A stretch of DNA of 64,000 bases from Lutibacter flavus. GTDB lineage: Bacteria > Bacteroidota > Bacteroidia > Flavobacteriales > Flavobacteriaceae. Each line of letters starts with the position of its first letter. The first letter of the stretch is position 1. Below, in pieces: positions 24,929 to 33,480 of this stretch. The DNA lies in NCBI RefSeq assembly GCF_900188355.1, contig NZ_FZNX01000001.1:481754-545753 (forward strand), written 5' to 3'. The notes under the pieces were generated by a model that was not told the origin of the DNA, ran no database searches, and saw nothing but the letters and a program-made list of their open reading frames with translations. The translations under genes and the position numbers were made by a program.

Positions 24929-27022
24929 ATGAAAAAAGCCATTTATATAGCAACAAGTGAAGCCAATAGCGGTAAGTCCATTGTTGCATTAGGGTTAATG
25001 AGAATGTTATTAGGACAAACAGCTAAAGTTGGATATTTTAGACCAATTATTGATGGAAACAAGAAAGGTAAAAAAGACAATCATATAAATACTGTAATAT
25101 CTCATTTTAAATTAGATATAGACCCAAAAGAAGCCTTTGCTTTTACTCGAAAAGAATTTATTAATAAAAGGAATGAAGGAAAAGAGGGTGAAATATTTGA
25201 CACTATTATTGAAAAATACAAGGCTTTAGAAGAAAAAAATGACTTTATGTTGGTAGAGGGTACTGATTTTTCTGGAGAAGGTACTGCAATTGAGTTGGAT
25301 GCAAATATTTTAATTGCCAAAAACTTAGGGATTCCTGCAATTATTGTTTCTTCTGGAGTTGGTAAAACGTTAGATGAGTTTGTAAATGGAGTTCATATAG
25401 CTTATGATTCTTTTAAAGAAAAAGAAGTTGAAGTATTAGCTGTAATTGCTAACAAAGTTCAAGAAGAAAATATTGAAATTGCTAAAAAAGGTATTGAGAA
25501 AAATTTACCTAAAGATATTTTTGTAAGTGTTATACCTTTAATAACTTCATTAAGCAATCCTACAATAAAGGAAGTTGCTAAAGCAATTGATGCTAAAGTT
25601 TTATTTGGAAAAGAACATCTAAATAATCAATCTTCAAAATTTATAGTAGGTGCCATGCAATTAAGAAATTATTTGGGGCATTTATGTGAAAATTGTTTAA
25701 TTATCACACCTGGTGATAGAGCAGATATTATTTTAGGGGCATTGCAAGCAAATATTTCAACTAATTATCCAAAAATTTCTGGAATAGTGCTTACAGGTGG
25801 AATAAAACCAGAAAAGCCTATTATTAAGTTAATAGATGGATTATCTCAAATTGTACCAATATTATCAGTTAAAGAAGGAACGTTTGCAGTTGCAAATAAA
25901 ATTGGAGCAATTCGTTCTCATATGTATGCAGAAAATAAAGAAAAAATTATTACATCATTAAATACATTTGATAAATATGTTGCAGTTGATAAATTAAATG
26001 AGAAGCTAGTTACATTTAAAAATGAGAGTATAACTCCTAGAATGTTTCAGTATAATTTATTAAAACGTGCAAAACAACATCGCAAACATATTGTTTTACC
26101 AGAGGGTAATGATGATAGAATTATTAGTGCTGCTGTTAAATTAATTGAAACGGATATTGTTGATTTAACAATTTTAGGTCAAAGAGATGAAATTGAAAAT
26201 AAAATTGGGCGACTAGGATTGAAAGTTGATTTAAATAAAATAAATATTATAAACCCAATCGAATCTGAAAATTTTAAGGATTTTGCAAATACATTGTTTG
26301 AATTAAGAAAGGCCAAAGGTATGACAATAGATATGGCCGAAGATTTAATGGGTGATGTTTCTTATTTTGGAACTATGATGGTGCATAAAGGGTTAGCAGA
26401 TGGAATGGTTTCAGGTGCTGCTCATACTACCCAACATACTATATTACCAGCGTTACAATTTATAAAAACCAAGCCGGGAGTATCTGTAGTTTCTTCCATA
26501 TTTTTTATGTGTTTAGAAGATAGAGTGTCCGTTTTTGGAGATTGTGCAATTAATCCAAATCCAAATTCTGAGCAATTAGCAGAAATTGCTATTTCTTCAG
26601 CAGATTCTAGTATTAATTTTGGAATGGATCCAAAAATTGCAATGCTTTCATACTCTTCAGGAGCTTCTGGAAAAGGAGCTGATGTTGATATTGTGAGAAA
26701 AGCAACAGAAATTATTAAAGAAAAAAGACCAGATTTAAAAGTAGAAGGCCCTATTCAATATGATGCTGCTGTTGATATTACAATTGGTAGAAGTAAATTG
26801 CCAGAATCTGAAGTAGCCGGCCAAGCAAATGTTTTAATTTTCCCTGATTTAAATACAGGAAACAATACTTATAAAGCAGTACAACGTGAAACGGGAGCAT
26901 TGGCTATTGGACCAATGTTACAAGGTTTAAATAAGCCAGTAAACGATTTAAGTAGAGGTTGTACAATAGATGATATATTTAATACAGTAATATTAACTGC
27001 CATACAAGCACAAGGAATATAG
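24929..27022 (+). CDS. pta: Phosphate acetyltransferase, long three-domain form
   Basis: 697 residues. It interconverts acetyl-CoA and acetyl phosphate. The N-terminal BioD-like P-loop domain shows SEANSGKSIVALG; a DRTGG domain lies in the middle (about 210-330); the catalytic PTA domain starts near 370 (HIVLPEGNDDRI, then SYSSGASGKGADVD and GPIQYDAAVD). This is the long, allosterically regulated type, not the short catalytic-only enzyme. ackA follows after 83 bases, so acetate formation with ATP gain is encoded as a unit. The promoter holds a Crp/Fnr-type palindrome, which suggests oxygen control. Confidence 0.96.
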   Translation: MKKAIYIATSEANSGKSIVALGLMRMLLGQTAKVGYFRPIIDGNKKGKKDNHINTVISHFKLDIDPKEAFAFTRKEFINKRNEGKEGEIFDTIIEKYKALEEKNDFMLVEGTDFSGEGTAIELDANILIAKNLGIPAIIVSSGVGKTLDEFVNGVHIAYDSFKEKEVEVLAVIANKVQEENIEIAKKGIEKNLPKDIFVSVIPLITSLSNPTIKEVAKAIDAKVLFGKEHLNNQSSKFIVGAMQLRNYLGHLCENCLIITPGDRADIILGALQANISTNYPKISGIVLTGGIKPEKPIIKLIDGLSQIVPILSVKEGTFAVANKIGAIRSHMYAENKEKIITSLNTFDKYVAVDKLNEKLVTFKNESITPRMFQYNLLKRAKQHRKHIVLPEGNDDRIISAAVKLIETDIVDLTILGQRDEIENKIGRLGLKVDLNKINIINPIESENFKDFANTLFELRKAKGMTIDMAEDLMGDVSYFGTMMVHKGLADGMVSGAAHTTQHTILPALQFIKTKPGVSVVSSIFFMCLEDRVSVFGDCAINPNPNSEQLAEIAISSADSSINFGMDPKIAMLSYSSGASGKGADVDIVRKATEIIKEKRPDLKVEGPIQYDAAVDITIGRSKLPESEVAGQANVLIFPDLNTGNNTYKAVQRETGALAIGPMLQGLNKPVNDLSRGCTIDDIFNTVILTAIQAQGI

Positions 27023-27105
27023 ATGTAAAAAGCATTCAAATTTTATTTTAAAAGATAATAATAAAATCGAACTGCAGATATTCCACTAAAAATTAAAGTT
27101 TAAAA

Positions 27106-28296
27106 ATGAAAATATTAGTTATAAATTCAGGAAGTTCTTCAATTAAATATCAGTTATTTAATATGCCTTCCGAAGAGGTAATTTGTTCAGGAATAGTTGA
27201 ACGAATTGGATTAAAAAATCCAAAAGTTAAATACGAGTCGAAAGATGATAAAATTGAAAGGGTTTGTAGAATTAGCGATCATAAGACTGGTTTAGAAAAA
27301 GTGGTTAAGTTCTTATTAGATGATAAATTAGGGGTAATTAAATCTACTTCTGAAATTGGAGCTGTAGGGCATAGAGTGGTACACGGAGGGAGTGATTTTT
27401 CAAAAACAGTTATAATAAATGAAGAGGTAAAAGAAAAAATTAAAGATTTATTTTCCTTAGCTCCATTACATAATCCAGCTAATTATGAGGGAATTATAGT
27501 AGCTGAAGAAATTTTTCCTAATGCAAAACAAATAGCAGTTTTTGATACAGCTTTCCATCAAACTATGCCTATTGAAGCTTATAAATATGCAATTCCAAAT
27601 AAGTTTTTAGAAGAGCATAATATTCGTAGATATGGATTTCATGGTACAAGCCATAAGTATGTTGCAGAACAAGCTATTGAGTATGTAGGAAAAGAAAAAA
27701 GCAAGAAAATTATTACAATACATTTAGGTGGTGGTTGCAGTATAACAGCTATTAAGGATGGTAAAAGTGTTGATACTTCATTAGGATTTGGGCCTGTTGC
27801 AGGTTTAATAATGGGTGGTAGAAGTGGAGATATAGATCAATCTATCATATTTCATTTAGTTAATAATTTAGGGTATAAATTAGAAGAGGTTAACAATATG
27901 CTTCAAAAAGAAAGTGGTATGGTTGGTTTAACCGATGGCTTATCCGATTATAGAGATATTGAGGCTGAAGCAGAAAATGGGGATGAGAAATGCCAGTTAG
28001 CATTAGATATGGCTGCTTATAGAATTAAAAAATATTTAGGTAGTTATATGGCTATTTTAAATGGAGTTGATGTGATAGTATTTACGGCTGGTGTTGGAGA
28101 AAACTCTATTCCAATGCGTAGGATGGTTTGTGAAAATATGGAATTCTTTGGAATTGATATTGACGTTGAAAAAAATAAAATGAAAGCCAGAAAAATAGAA
28201 GAAATTCATAGCGATACTTCAAAAGTAAAAATATTAGTTATTCCTACAAATGAAGAAGTAGAAATAGCCAAACAATCTTATCAATTAATAAATTAA
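27106..28296 (+). CDS. ackA: Acetate kinase
   Basis: 396-residue ASKHA kinase forming acetate and ATP from acetyl phosphate. The N terminus KILVINSGSSSIKYQLF, the active-site segment DTAFHQTMP, RRYGFHGTSHKYV and the GGGCSITAIKDGKSVDTS loop are textbook acetate kinase motifs. It sits downstream of pta, with no terminator between them. It ends at a very strong bidirectional hairpin. Confidence 0.97.
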   Translation: MKILVINSGSSSIKYQLFNMPSEEVICSGIVERIGLKNPKVKYESKDDKIERVCRISDHKTGLEKVVKFLLDDKLGVIKSTSEIGAVGHRVVHGGSDFSKTVIINEEVKEKIKDLFSLAPLHNPANYEGIIVAEEIFPNAKQIAVFDTAFHQTMPIEAYKYAIPNKFLEEHNIRRYGFHGTSHKYVAEQAIEYVGKEKSKKIITIHLGGGCSITAIKDGKSVDTSLGFGPVAGLIMGGRSGDIDQSIIFHLVNNLGYKLEEVNNMLQKESGMVGLTDGLSDYRDIEAEAENGDEKCQLALDMAAYRIKKYLGSYMAILNGVDVIVFTAGVGENSIPMRRMVCENMEFFGIDIDVEKNKMKARKIEEIHSDTSKVKILVIPTNEEVEIAKQSYQLIN

Positions 28297-28303
28297 AAAT
28301 TGT

Positions 28304-28352
28304 AAAGAATAATAGTATTATAGTTTTTGAAACTATAATACTATTATTCTTT
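28304..28352. terminator. Perfect 23-bp stem terminator shared by ackA and the T9SS protein gene
   Basis: Arms 28304-28326 and 28330-28352 are perfect complements around a TTG loop, with T-runs on both strands. The right arm contains the last five codons and the stop of the minus-strand gene. Confidence 0.9.
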
Positions 28353-29478
28353 TAAAGGTCATTTTAGAATCATTAATAACTCTAATAATATATAAGCCTT
28401 GTTGTAAAGTAGGGAAAATTATTTCGTTTTTTGAATTAGATACTTCCTTAGAGAAAATTAAACTCCCTTTTGTATCATAACAAATTATTTTTGAAGTACC
28501 GTTTAATTTTGTAAAATCGTAATATAATTTATAATTATTATAATATAATAGAATATTGGCTTTTAAAGCTTCATCATCATTACTTAAAGTTCTACCAGTA
28601 GCGGTAGGATCGATACATTCTCCTTGATAAACCCATTTAGCATCTGTTCCAGGTAACTGGCCTGCTCCAATGTAAGAACTATTTTGATATAATTTATTAT
28701 TATAATATACAAGAGTATCATAAATTGAATAAATATTATATTCATTATACATTTGAGCTCCACAATATCCGTAATCTGGTTCGGTACATTCAGTACTTTC
28801 GTTACAGTCAGATTCATATTGCCACGAAGAAGTTGTACCTGGTACTATTGGAGTTTCTACTGTTTGATCCATATAACCAGCTGAGTACCAAATTTTACAA
28901 TCATAATAAACTCTAGTTCCATCAATATGATAAAGTAAATATTTGTTGTATGGTTCAATTCCACAAACGGGTTTAGGTTCTGTACATCCGCTTAATGAAT
29001 CATAGCAATTATCAATAAAAATCCAGGTATTATCAATTCCTGGGTCAATACCACTTGATGCTTTTCCTGGTCCGCGATTCCATATGATGCAGTTAAAAAA
29101 AACAGTGTCATCCTTTGAATAATTAATTGAGTTATCATATTCTTCTGCCCCACAATAAACAGCTTGAGTTTTATTGTGGCTATTTATAAAGGTTGATGGA
29201 TTTAGTTTCTTGTTACTAAGACCAGATGTAATAGTTGTATCAACTGCTTTAAAATCACTATTTAAAGCAGTCTTAAGTAGGGAATTGAAATTTGTATTGA
29301 CTACTGCTTTAAAATCATTATTTAAAGCAGTCTCTAGTAGGGAATTGAAATTTGAATTGTTAACTGTAATTTTATCAAAATTACTATCAATTTCTAAAAT
29401 AGTATTTGCATTTATTTTTATAAGTGAAAATATTACAATAAAAATTATAATTATATTTTGGGGTTTTCGATTAAACAT
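28333..29478 (-). CDS. Secreted protein with three CBM5/12-like cysteine repeats and a T9SS sorting domain
   Basis: 381 residues, no known full-length match that I recognise. There is a signal peptide (hydrophobic 9-24). A tandem 20-residue repeat (about 42-61 and 62-81) follows, then three repeats at about 109-158, 172-225 and 239-288. Each repeat starts with CG, has a YxxxxxY and a Tyr/Cys/Ile-Trp core, and ends PGT/PGI-x-W-x6-C. They resemble small chitin-binding (CBM5/12) modules with an added disulfide. The last 80 residues (SLIFSKEVSNSKNEI, then TLQQGLYIIRV) are a type A C-terminal sorting domain for type IX secretion. There is no catalytic domain. It is probably a surface or released polysaccharide-binding or adhesive protein. 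Confidence 0.75.
   Translation of the reverse strand: MFNRKPQNIIIIFIVIFSLIKINANTILEIDSNFDKITVNNSNFNSLLETALNNDFKAVVNTNFNSLLKTALNSDFKAVDTTITSGLSNKKLNPSTFINSHNKTQAVYCGAEEYDNSINYSKDDTVFFNCIIWNRGPGKASSGIDPGIDNTWIFIDNCYDSLSGCTEPKPVCGIEPYNKYLLYHIDGTRVYYDCKIWYSAGYMDQTVETPIVPGTTSSWQYESDCNESTECTEPDYGYCGAQMYNEYNIYSIYDTLVYYNNKLYQNSSYIGAGQLPGTDAKWVYQGECIDPTATGRTLSNDDEALKANILLYYNNYKLYYDFTKLNGTSKIICYDTKGSLIFSKEVSNSKNEIIFPTLQQGLYIIRVINDSKMTFKRIIVL
29241..29360. repeat. Two-copy 60-bp tandem repeat inside the T9SS protein gene
   Basis: Units 29241-29300 and 29301-29360 differ at only a few bases and encode the NFNSLLxTALNxDFKAV repeat. Each unit also holds a 10-bp inverted repeat (CTGCTTTAAA/TTTAAAGCAG) that could fold as a hairpin. 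The near identity points to a recent duplication. Confidence 0.9.
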
Positions 29479-29770
29479 TATTTATCCTCGGGGTAGGAAC
29501 AGGATAAATTTAAGTCAAATACCGAATCAATATTTTTCTTTTTAACAAATGGGTGGTTAAAATTAGTAAAATACACGATTTTAAGTATAAATGGAAAAAA
29601 TAATAAAAGACTAATTAGTTCCTTATAAAAAGCTGATTAATAGTAATGTAGTAGGTTGATTGAAAATAAAAACAGGATAATAATTTAAATTTATAATACA
29701 ATCTATCGTTTATATTTATAGGTTTAAAATTTCTTTTAGACTCCTCTAATAAATTTATTAAAATGATAGC
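29479..29770. other. Gene-free stretch upstream of the T9SS protein gene
   Basis: About 290 AT-rich bases with no supportable ORF. It holds an 8-bp inverted repeat TTTATCCT/AGGATAAA (29481-29488 with 29501-29508, 12-base spacer) only two bases before the minus-strand start codon, as a possible 5'-UTR hairpin. I see nothing else convincing. Confidence 0.6.
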
Positions 29771-31168
29771 TTATTTTAATGAACCAATCATGTTTTCTGG
29801 TTTTACCCAAGCATCATATTCTTCAGGTGTAACATAACCTAATCTAACAGCTTCTTCTTTTAAAGTAGTACCATTTGTATGAGCAGTATTTGCAATTTCA
29901 GCAGCTTTATAATATCCGATTTTTGTATTTAAAGCTGTTACTAACATTAACGAATTATTTACTAATTCTGTAATTCTAGAATAATTTGGTTCAATTCCAA
30001 CAGCACAATTTTCATTAAAACTTGCGCAAGCGTCACCAATTAAACGGGCAGATTGTAAAAAGTTAGCTGCCATTACTGGTTTAAACACATTTAGTTCATA
30101 GTGGCCTTGGGTTCCTCCAACTGTAATAGTAACATCATTACCCATTACTTGAGCACAAACCATAGTTAATGCTTCAGACTGAGTAGGGTTCACTTTACCT
30201 GGCATAATTGAACTTCCTGGCTCGTTAGCCGGGATAATTAATTCACCAATTCCTGAGCGAGGTCCTGAAGCCATCATTCGAATATCATTTCCTATTTTGT
30301 TTAATGAAACGGCTAATTGTTTTAAAGCTCCGTGACTTTCAACAATTGCATCGTGAGAAGCCAAAGCTTCAAATTTATTTTCGGCAGTGATAAAAGGTAA
30401 TCCAGTAAATTCAGCAATTTTTTCAGCAACTAAAACATCATATCCAGCTGGTGTATTTAATCCAGTTCCAACTGCGGTTCCTCCTAATGCTATTTCTGCT
30501 AAATGAGGTAAAGTATTTCTTAATGCTTTTAAACCGTGGTTTAACTGAGAAACATATCCAGAAAATTCCTGACCAATTGTTAAAGGAGTAGCATCCATTA
30601 AGTGAGTTCTACCAATTTTAACCACATCTTTAAATTCTTCAGATTTTGTTTTAAGTGTGTCTCTAAGTTGCTCAACTCCAGGAATTGTTGTGTCAATAAT
30701 CATTTTATAACATGCAATATGCATCCCTGTAGGGAAGGTGTCGTTACTTGATTGGGATTTATTAACATCATCATTTGGTTGAATCGTTTTTTCTCCTTCG
30801 CCAATAACATTTCCAGCAATTTCATGTGCTCTGTTTGCAATAACTTCATTACAGTTCATATTGCTTTGAGTTCCTGAACCTGTTTGCCAAATTACTAACG
30901 GAAATTGATCGTCATGTTTTCCTTCTAATATCTCCTCACAAACAGCAGAAATTAAATCTCTTTTTCCCTCAGATAAAACTCCTAAGTTGCAATTTGCATG
31001 TGCAGCAGCTTTTTTAAGATAAGCAAATCCATAAACAATTTCTAATGGCATTGATCCGGATGGACCAATTTTGAAATTATTTCTTGAACGTTCAGTTTGA
31101 GCTCCCCAATAGTTGGCTGCAGGAACTTCAACTTTTCCCATGGTGTCTTTTTCTATTCTATATTTCAT
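29771..31168 (-). CDS. fumC: Class II fumarate hydratase
   Basis: 465-residue homotetrameric, metal-free fumarase of the TCA cycle. The superfamily signature [15 protein letters not shown], the active-site [13 protein letters not shown] segment and [12 protein letters not shown] are present, and the length is standard for FumC. It is divergent from a class I fumarase gene, with an inverted-repeat element in the gap. A near-consensus -7 (TATATTTA, 31190-31197, minus strand) lies just upstream. Confidence 0.96.
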   Translation of the reverse strand: MKYRIEKDTMGKVEVPAANYWGAQTERSRNNFKIGPSGSMPLEIVYGFAYLKKAAAHANCNLGVLSEGKRDLISAVCEEILEGKHDDQFPLVIWQTGSGTQSNMNCNEVIANRAHEIAGNVIGEGEKTIQPNDDVNKSQSSNDTFPTGMHIACYKMIIDTTIPGVEQLRDTLKTKSEEFKDVVKIGRTHLMDATPLTIGQEFSGYVSQLNHGLKALRNTLPHLAEIALGGTAVGTGLNTPAGYDVLVAEKIAEFTGLPFITAENKFEALASHDAIVESHGALKQLAVSLNKIGNDIRMMASGPRSGIGELIIPANEPGSSIMPGKVNPTQSEALTMVCAQVMGNDVTITVGGTQGHYELNVFKPVMAANFLQSARLIGDACASFNENCAVGIEPNYSRITELVNNSLMLVTALNTKIGYYKAAEIANTAHTNGTTLKEEAVRLGYVTPEEYDAWVKPENMIGSLK

Positions 31169-31223
31169 AAAAGCTGTGTTTGTTAATTTTAAATATATGC
31201 ATTAATTTTTGAGGATGATTTTT

Positions 31224-31341
31224 CGTCAGTTCGAGTGATTTTCAATAGAAAATCTTATCGAGAATAGAAAAATTATCATTAAAAATGATTCTCGATACTT
31301 TTTTTGTTCCGTTTCACTACACAAAAAAACTCGAACTGACG
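31224..31341. repeat. Nested inverted-repeat (MITE/REP-like) element
   Basis: 118 bp bounded by a 13-bp perfect inverted repeat (31224-31236 with 31329-31341). It contains a second inverted repeat ATCGAGAAT/ATTCTCGAT (31257-31265 with 31288-31296) and a small central hairpin. It carries no ORF. The layout is that of a non-coding mobile repeat, or a folded RNA. Confidence 0.75.
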
Positions 31342-31439
31342 TTTTTAATAATTAAACCCAACGAGTAATTATATAATTTTCTTGTAAATTAAAAAGGATA
31401 AAATACCTTTATTTTACCTACTATTTTCTTATTCCATTG

Positions 31440-31447
31440 TATATTTG
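31440..31447 (+). promoter_or_regulatory. -7 box TATATTTG of the class I fumarase gene
   Basis: Exact TAnnTTTG 36 bases before the ATG, outside the repeat element. Confidence 0.5.
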
Positions 31448-31483
31448 TGTGAATAAAAATAAAGTTACAAAAAATTATATAAG

Positions 31484-33091
31484 ATGTCTGAATTTATATA
31501 CCAAAAGCCGTTTCCTATTACAAAGGACACTACAAAGTATCGTTTGTTAACTAAAGACCACGTTTCTGTCGTGGATTTTGATGGACGAAAAATTTTAAAA
31601 GTTGCACCTGAAGGTCTTGAGTTGCTTTCACAAGCAGCATATCATGATGTGTCTTTTTATCTACGTGCTTCTCATTTAAAAAAATTAGAGACAATTCTTA
31701 AAGATCCAGAAGCTACAGATAATGACCGTTTTGTTGCTTATACAATGTTGTTAAATCAAATGGTAGCAGCAGCTGGTGAATTACCAACTTGCCAAGATAC
31801 CGGAACCGCAATTTGTGTTGGAAAAAAAGGAGAAGATGTATACACTGGTGTAGTTGATGCTGAATGCATTTCAAAAGGAGTGTATAATACCTACGAAAAT
31901 GATAATCTTCGTTTTTCTCAAATTGTTCCTCAAACAATGTTAGAAGAAAAAAACTCGGGGAATAATCTTCCTGCTCAAATAGATATTTATGCAGCAACGG
32001 GTAATAAATACGAATTTTTATTTATAACAAAGGGTGGAGGTTCAGCTAATAAAACGTACCTGTATCAAATGACCAAGTCATTGTTGACAGAAGAAAACTT
32101 AACCAGCTTTGTGAAGAAACATATTATGGATTTAGGAACTTCAGCTTGTCCTCCTTACCATTTAGCGTTTGTAGTTGGTGGAACTTCTGCTGAAGCTAAC
32201 TTAGCAACAGTAAAGAAGGCATCTGCGGGTTATTTAGATCATTTACCAACAGAAGGAAACGATGGTGGTCAAGCTTTCCGTGACCTTGAATGGGAAGAAA
32301 AAATTACGAAGATTTGCCAAGAAAGTGGAGTAGGAGCTCAGTTTGGTGGAAAATATTTTGTGCACGATGTACGTGTTATTCGTTTGCCTCGTCACGCGGC
32401 ATCTTGTCCAGTAGGATTGGGTGTTAGTTGTAGTGCCGACCGTAATGTAAAAGGTAAAATTACTGAAGAAGGTATTTTTCTTGAAGAACTAGAAAAAAAT
32501 CCAAAACAATTCTTGCCAAAAGAAGCACCGCACTTAAAGGATGCAATTGAGTTGGATTTAGATCAACCAATGGAAAAAATTCGTGAGGAGCTTTCAAAAT
32601 ATCCAGTAAAAACACGTTTCAGCTTAAGAGGAACTTTAATTGTAGCTCGTGATATGGCACATGCAAGAATTAGTGAGATGTTAGCCAACGGAGAAGCAAT
32701 GCCTCAATATTTTAAAGACCATCCAGTTTATTATGCAGGACCTGCAAAAACACCTAAAGGAATGGCTTCTGGTAGTTTTGGACCAACAACAGCTGGTCGT
32801 ATGGATCCTTATGTAAATGAATTTCAAAAAGCAGGAGGAAGTATGGTAATGGTTGCAAAAGGAAATCGCTCTCAACAAGTAACCGATGCTTGTAAAGCAA
32901 ATGGAGGTTTTTACCTTGGTTCTATTGGTGGACCTGCGGCTATTTTAGCTAAAAACAGTATAAAATCTGTAGAAGTTATTGACTTTCCAGAATTAGGAAT
33001 GGAAGCTGTTCGTAAAATTAGAATTGAAGATTTTCCAGCATTCTTATTAGTTGATGATAAAGGGAATGATTTCTTTGCAGAATTTAAATAG
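31484..33091 (+). CDS. Class I (iron-sulfur) fumarate hydratase
   Basis: 535-residue fused alpha/beta fumarase of the FumA/FumB type, which uses an oxygen-sensitive 4Fe-4S cluster. Cluster cysteines are likely in [20 protein letters not shown] and [18 protein letters not shown]. The C-terminal domain carries the [12 protein letters not shown] segment. It sits back to back with fumC, so this strain encodes both an oxygen-tolerant and an oxygen-sensitive fumarase at one locus. It is a tartrate/fumarate-family enzyme; fumarase is the best call. Confidence 0.93.
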   Translation: MSEFIYQKPFPITKDTTKYRLLTKDHVSVVDFDGRKILKVAPEGLELLSQAAYHDVSFYLRASHLKKLETILKDPEATDNDRFVAYTMLLNQMVAAAGELPTCQDTGTAICVGKKGEDVYTGVVDAECISKGVYNTYENDNLRFSQIVPQTMLEEKNSGNNLPAQIDIYAATGNKYEFLFITKGGGSANKTYLYQMTKSLLTEENLTSFVKKHIMDLGTSACPPYHLAFVVGGTSAEANLATVKKASAGYLDHLPTEGNDGGQAFRDLEWEEKITKICQESGVGAQFGGKYFVHDVRVIRLPRHAASCPVGLGVSCSADRNVKGKITEEGIFLEELEKNPKQFLPKEAPHLKDAIELDLDQPMEKIREELSKYPVKTRFSLRGTLIVARDMAHARISEMLANGEAMPQYFKDHPVYYAGPAKTPKGMASGSFGPTTAGRMDPYVNEFQKAGGSMVMVAKGNRSQQVTDACKANGGFYLGSIGGPAAILAKNSIKSVEVIDFPELGMEAVRKIRIEDFPAFLLVDDKGNDFFAEFK

Positions 33092-33222
33092 TTAGTAAAA
33101 AATAGTACTTAAATTTTAAATAAAACAAAGAATTTTGCTAGGTGTCTTTTTTCTAAACTATTAAATGAGAAATATCATCTAAAAAAAAATAAAAAGTTGT
33201 ACCATAAATAGAAAATAAATAT

Positions 33223-33230
33223 TATTTTTG
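33223..33230 (+). promoter_or_regulatory. -7 box TATTTTTG of the 55-residue protein gene
   Basis: Exact TAnnTTTG with TTG at 33197-33199, a 23-base spacer, within the flavobacterial range. It lies 28 bases before the ATG and supports the small gene being real. Confidence 0.55.
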
Positions 33231-33258
33231 TAAAAAGTTAAAACAACCTTTATTAGTT

Positions 33259-33426
33259 ATGGATTTATCACAATTTTCAGGATTTTTAGTATTCTTAACA
33301 GTTTTCACAATGGGATTTTGGTTAATGATTTTCCTAATAACATTTGTAATTCCTTACTGGTTAGTTGGGTATTTTAGAGAAGCTTGGAAATACAGAAAAG
33401 AAGGTAGAGCAGTACCAAAAAAATAA
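33259..33426 (+). CDS. Small membrane protein, 55 residues
   Basis: I do not recognise this family. ATG at 33259, stop TAA at 33424-33426. One long hydrophobic span (about 8-36, rich in Phe, Leu and aromatic residues) is followed by a basic amphipathic tail (YFREAWKYRKEGRAVPKK). It has its own promoter-like sequence and a strong terminator immediately after, so it is an independent transcription unit. It is too short for many gene callers. The pattern of one span plus a basic cytoplasmic tail suggests an inner-membrane accessory peptide. Confidence 0.65.
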   Translation: MDLSQFSGFLVFLTVFTMGFWLMIFLITFVIPYWLVGYFREAWKYRKEGRAVPKK

Positions 33427-33442
33427 TTAGATTATATAATAT

Positions 33443-33476
33443 AAAAAAAAGGGCAACTATTTAGTTGCCCTTTTTT
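33443..33476. terminator. Bidirectional terminator between the small protein and receptor genes
   Basis: Nine-base GC-rich stem GGGCAACTA/TAGTTGCCC with a TT loop, flanked by an A-run and a T-run. Confidence 0.92.
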
Positions 33477-33480
33477 GGTT

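Larger units (their letters stand above)
31169..31483. other. Divergent fumC/fumA intergenic region
   Basis: 315 bases without a gene. It holds a nested inverted-repeat element (31224-31341) and, beyond it, the -7 box of the class I fumarase gene at 31440. No Fnr-type palindrome is present. Confidence 0.7.

Noticed and set aside
29174-29545. 123-residue plus-strand ORF opposite the T9SS protein gene
   Set aside because: It lies antisense to a well-supported secreted protein and its repeats are simply the reverse of that gene's tandem repeat.
31214-31228. TGAT...GTCA pair near the fumarase gap as another Fnr-type box
   Set aside because: The spacer is 5 bases, not 4, and the GTCA belongs to the end of the inverted-repeat element.
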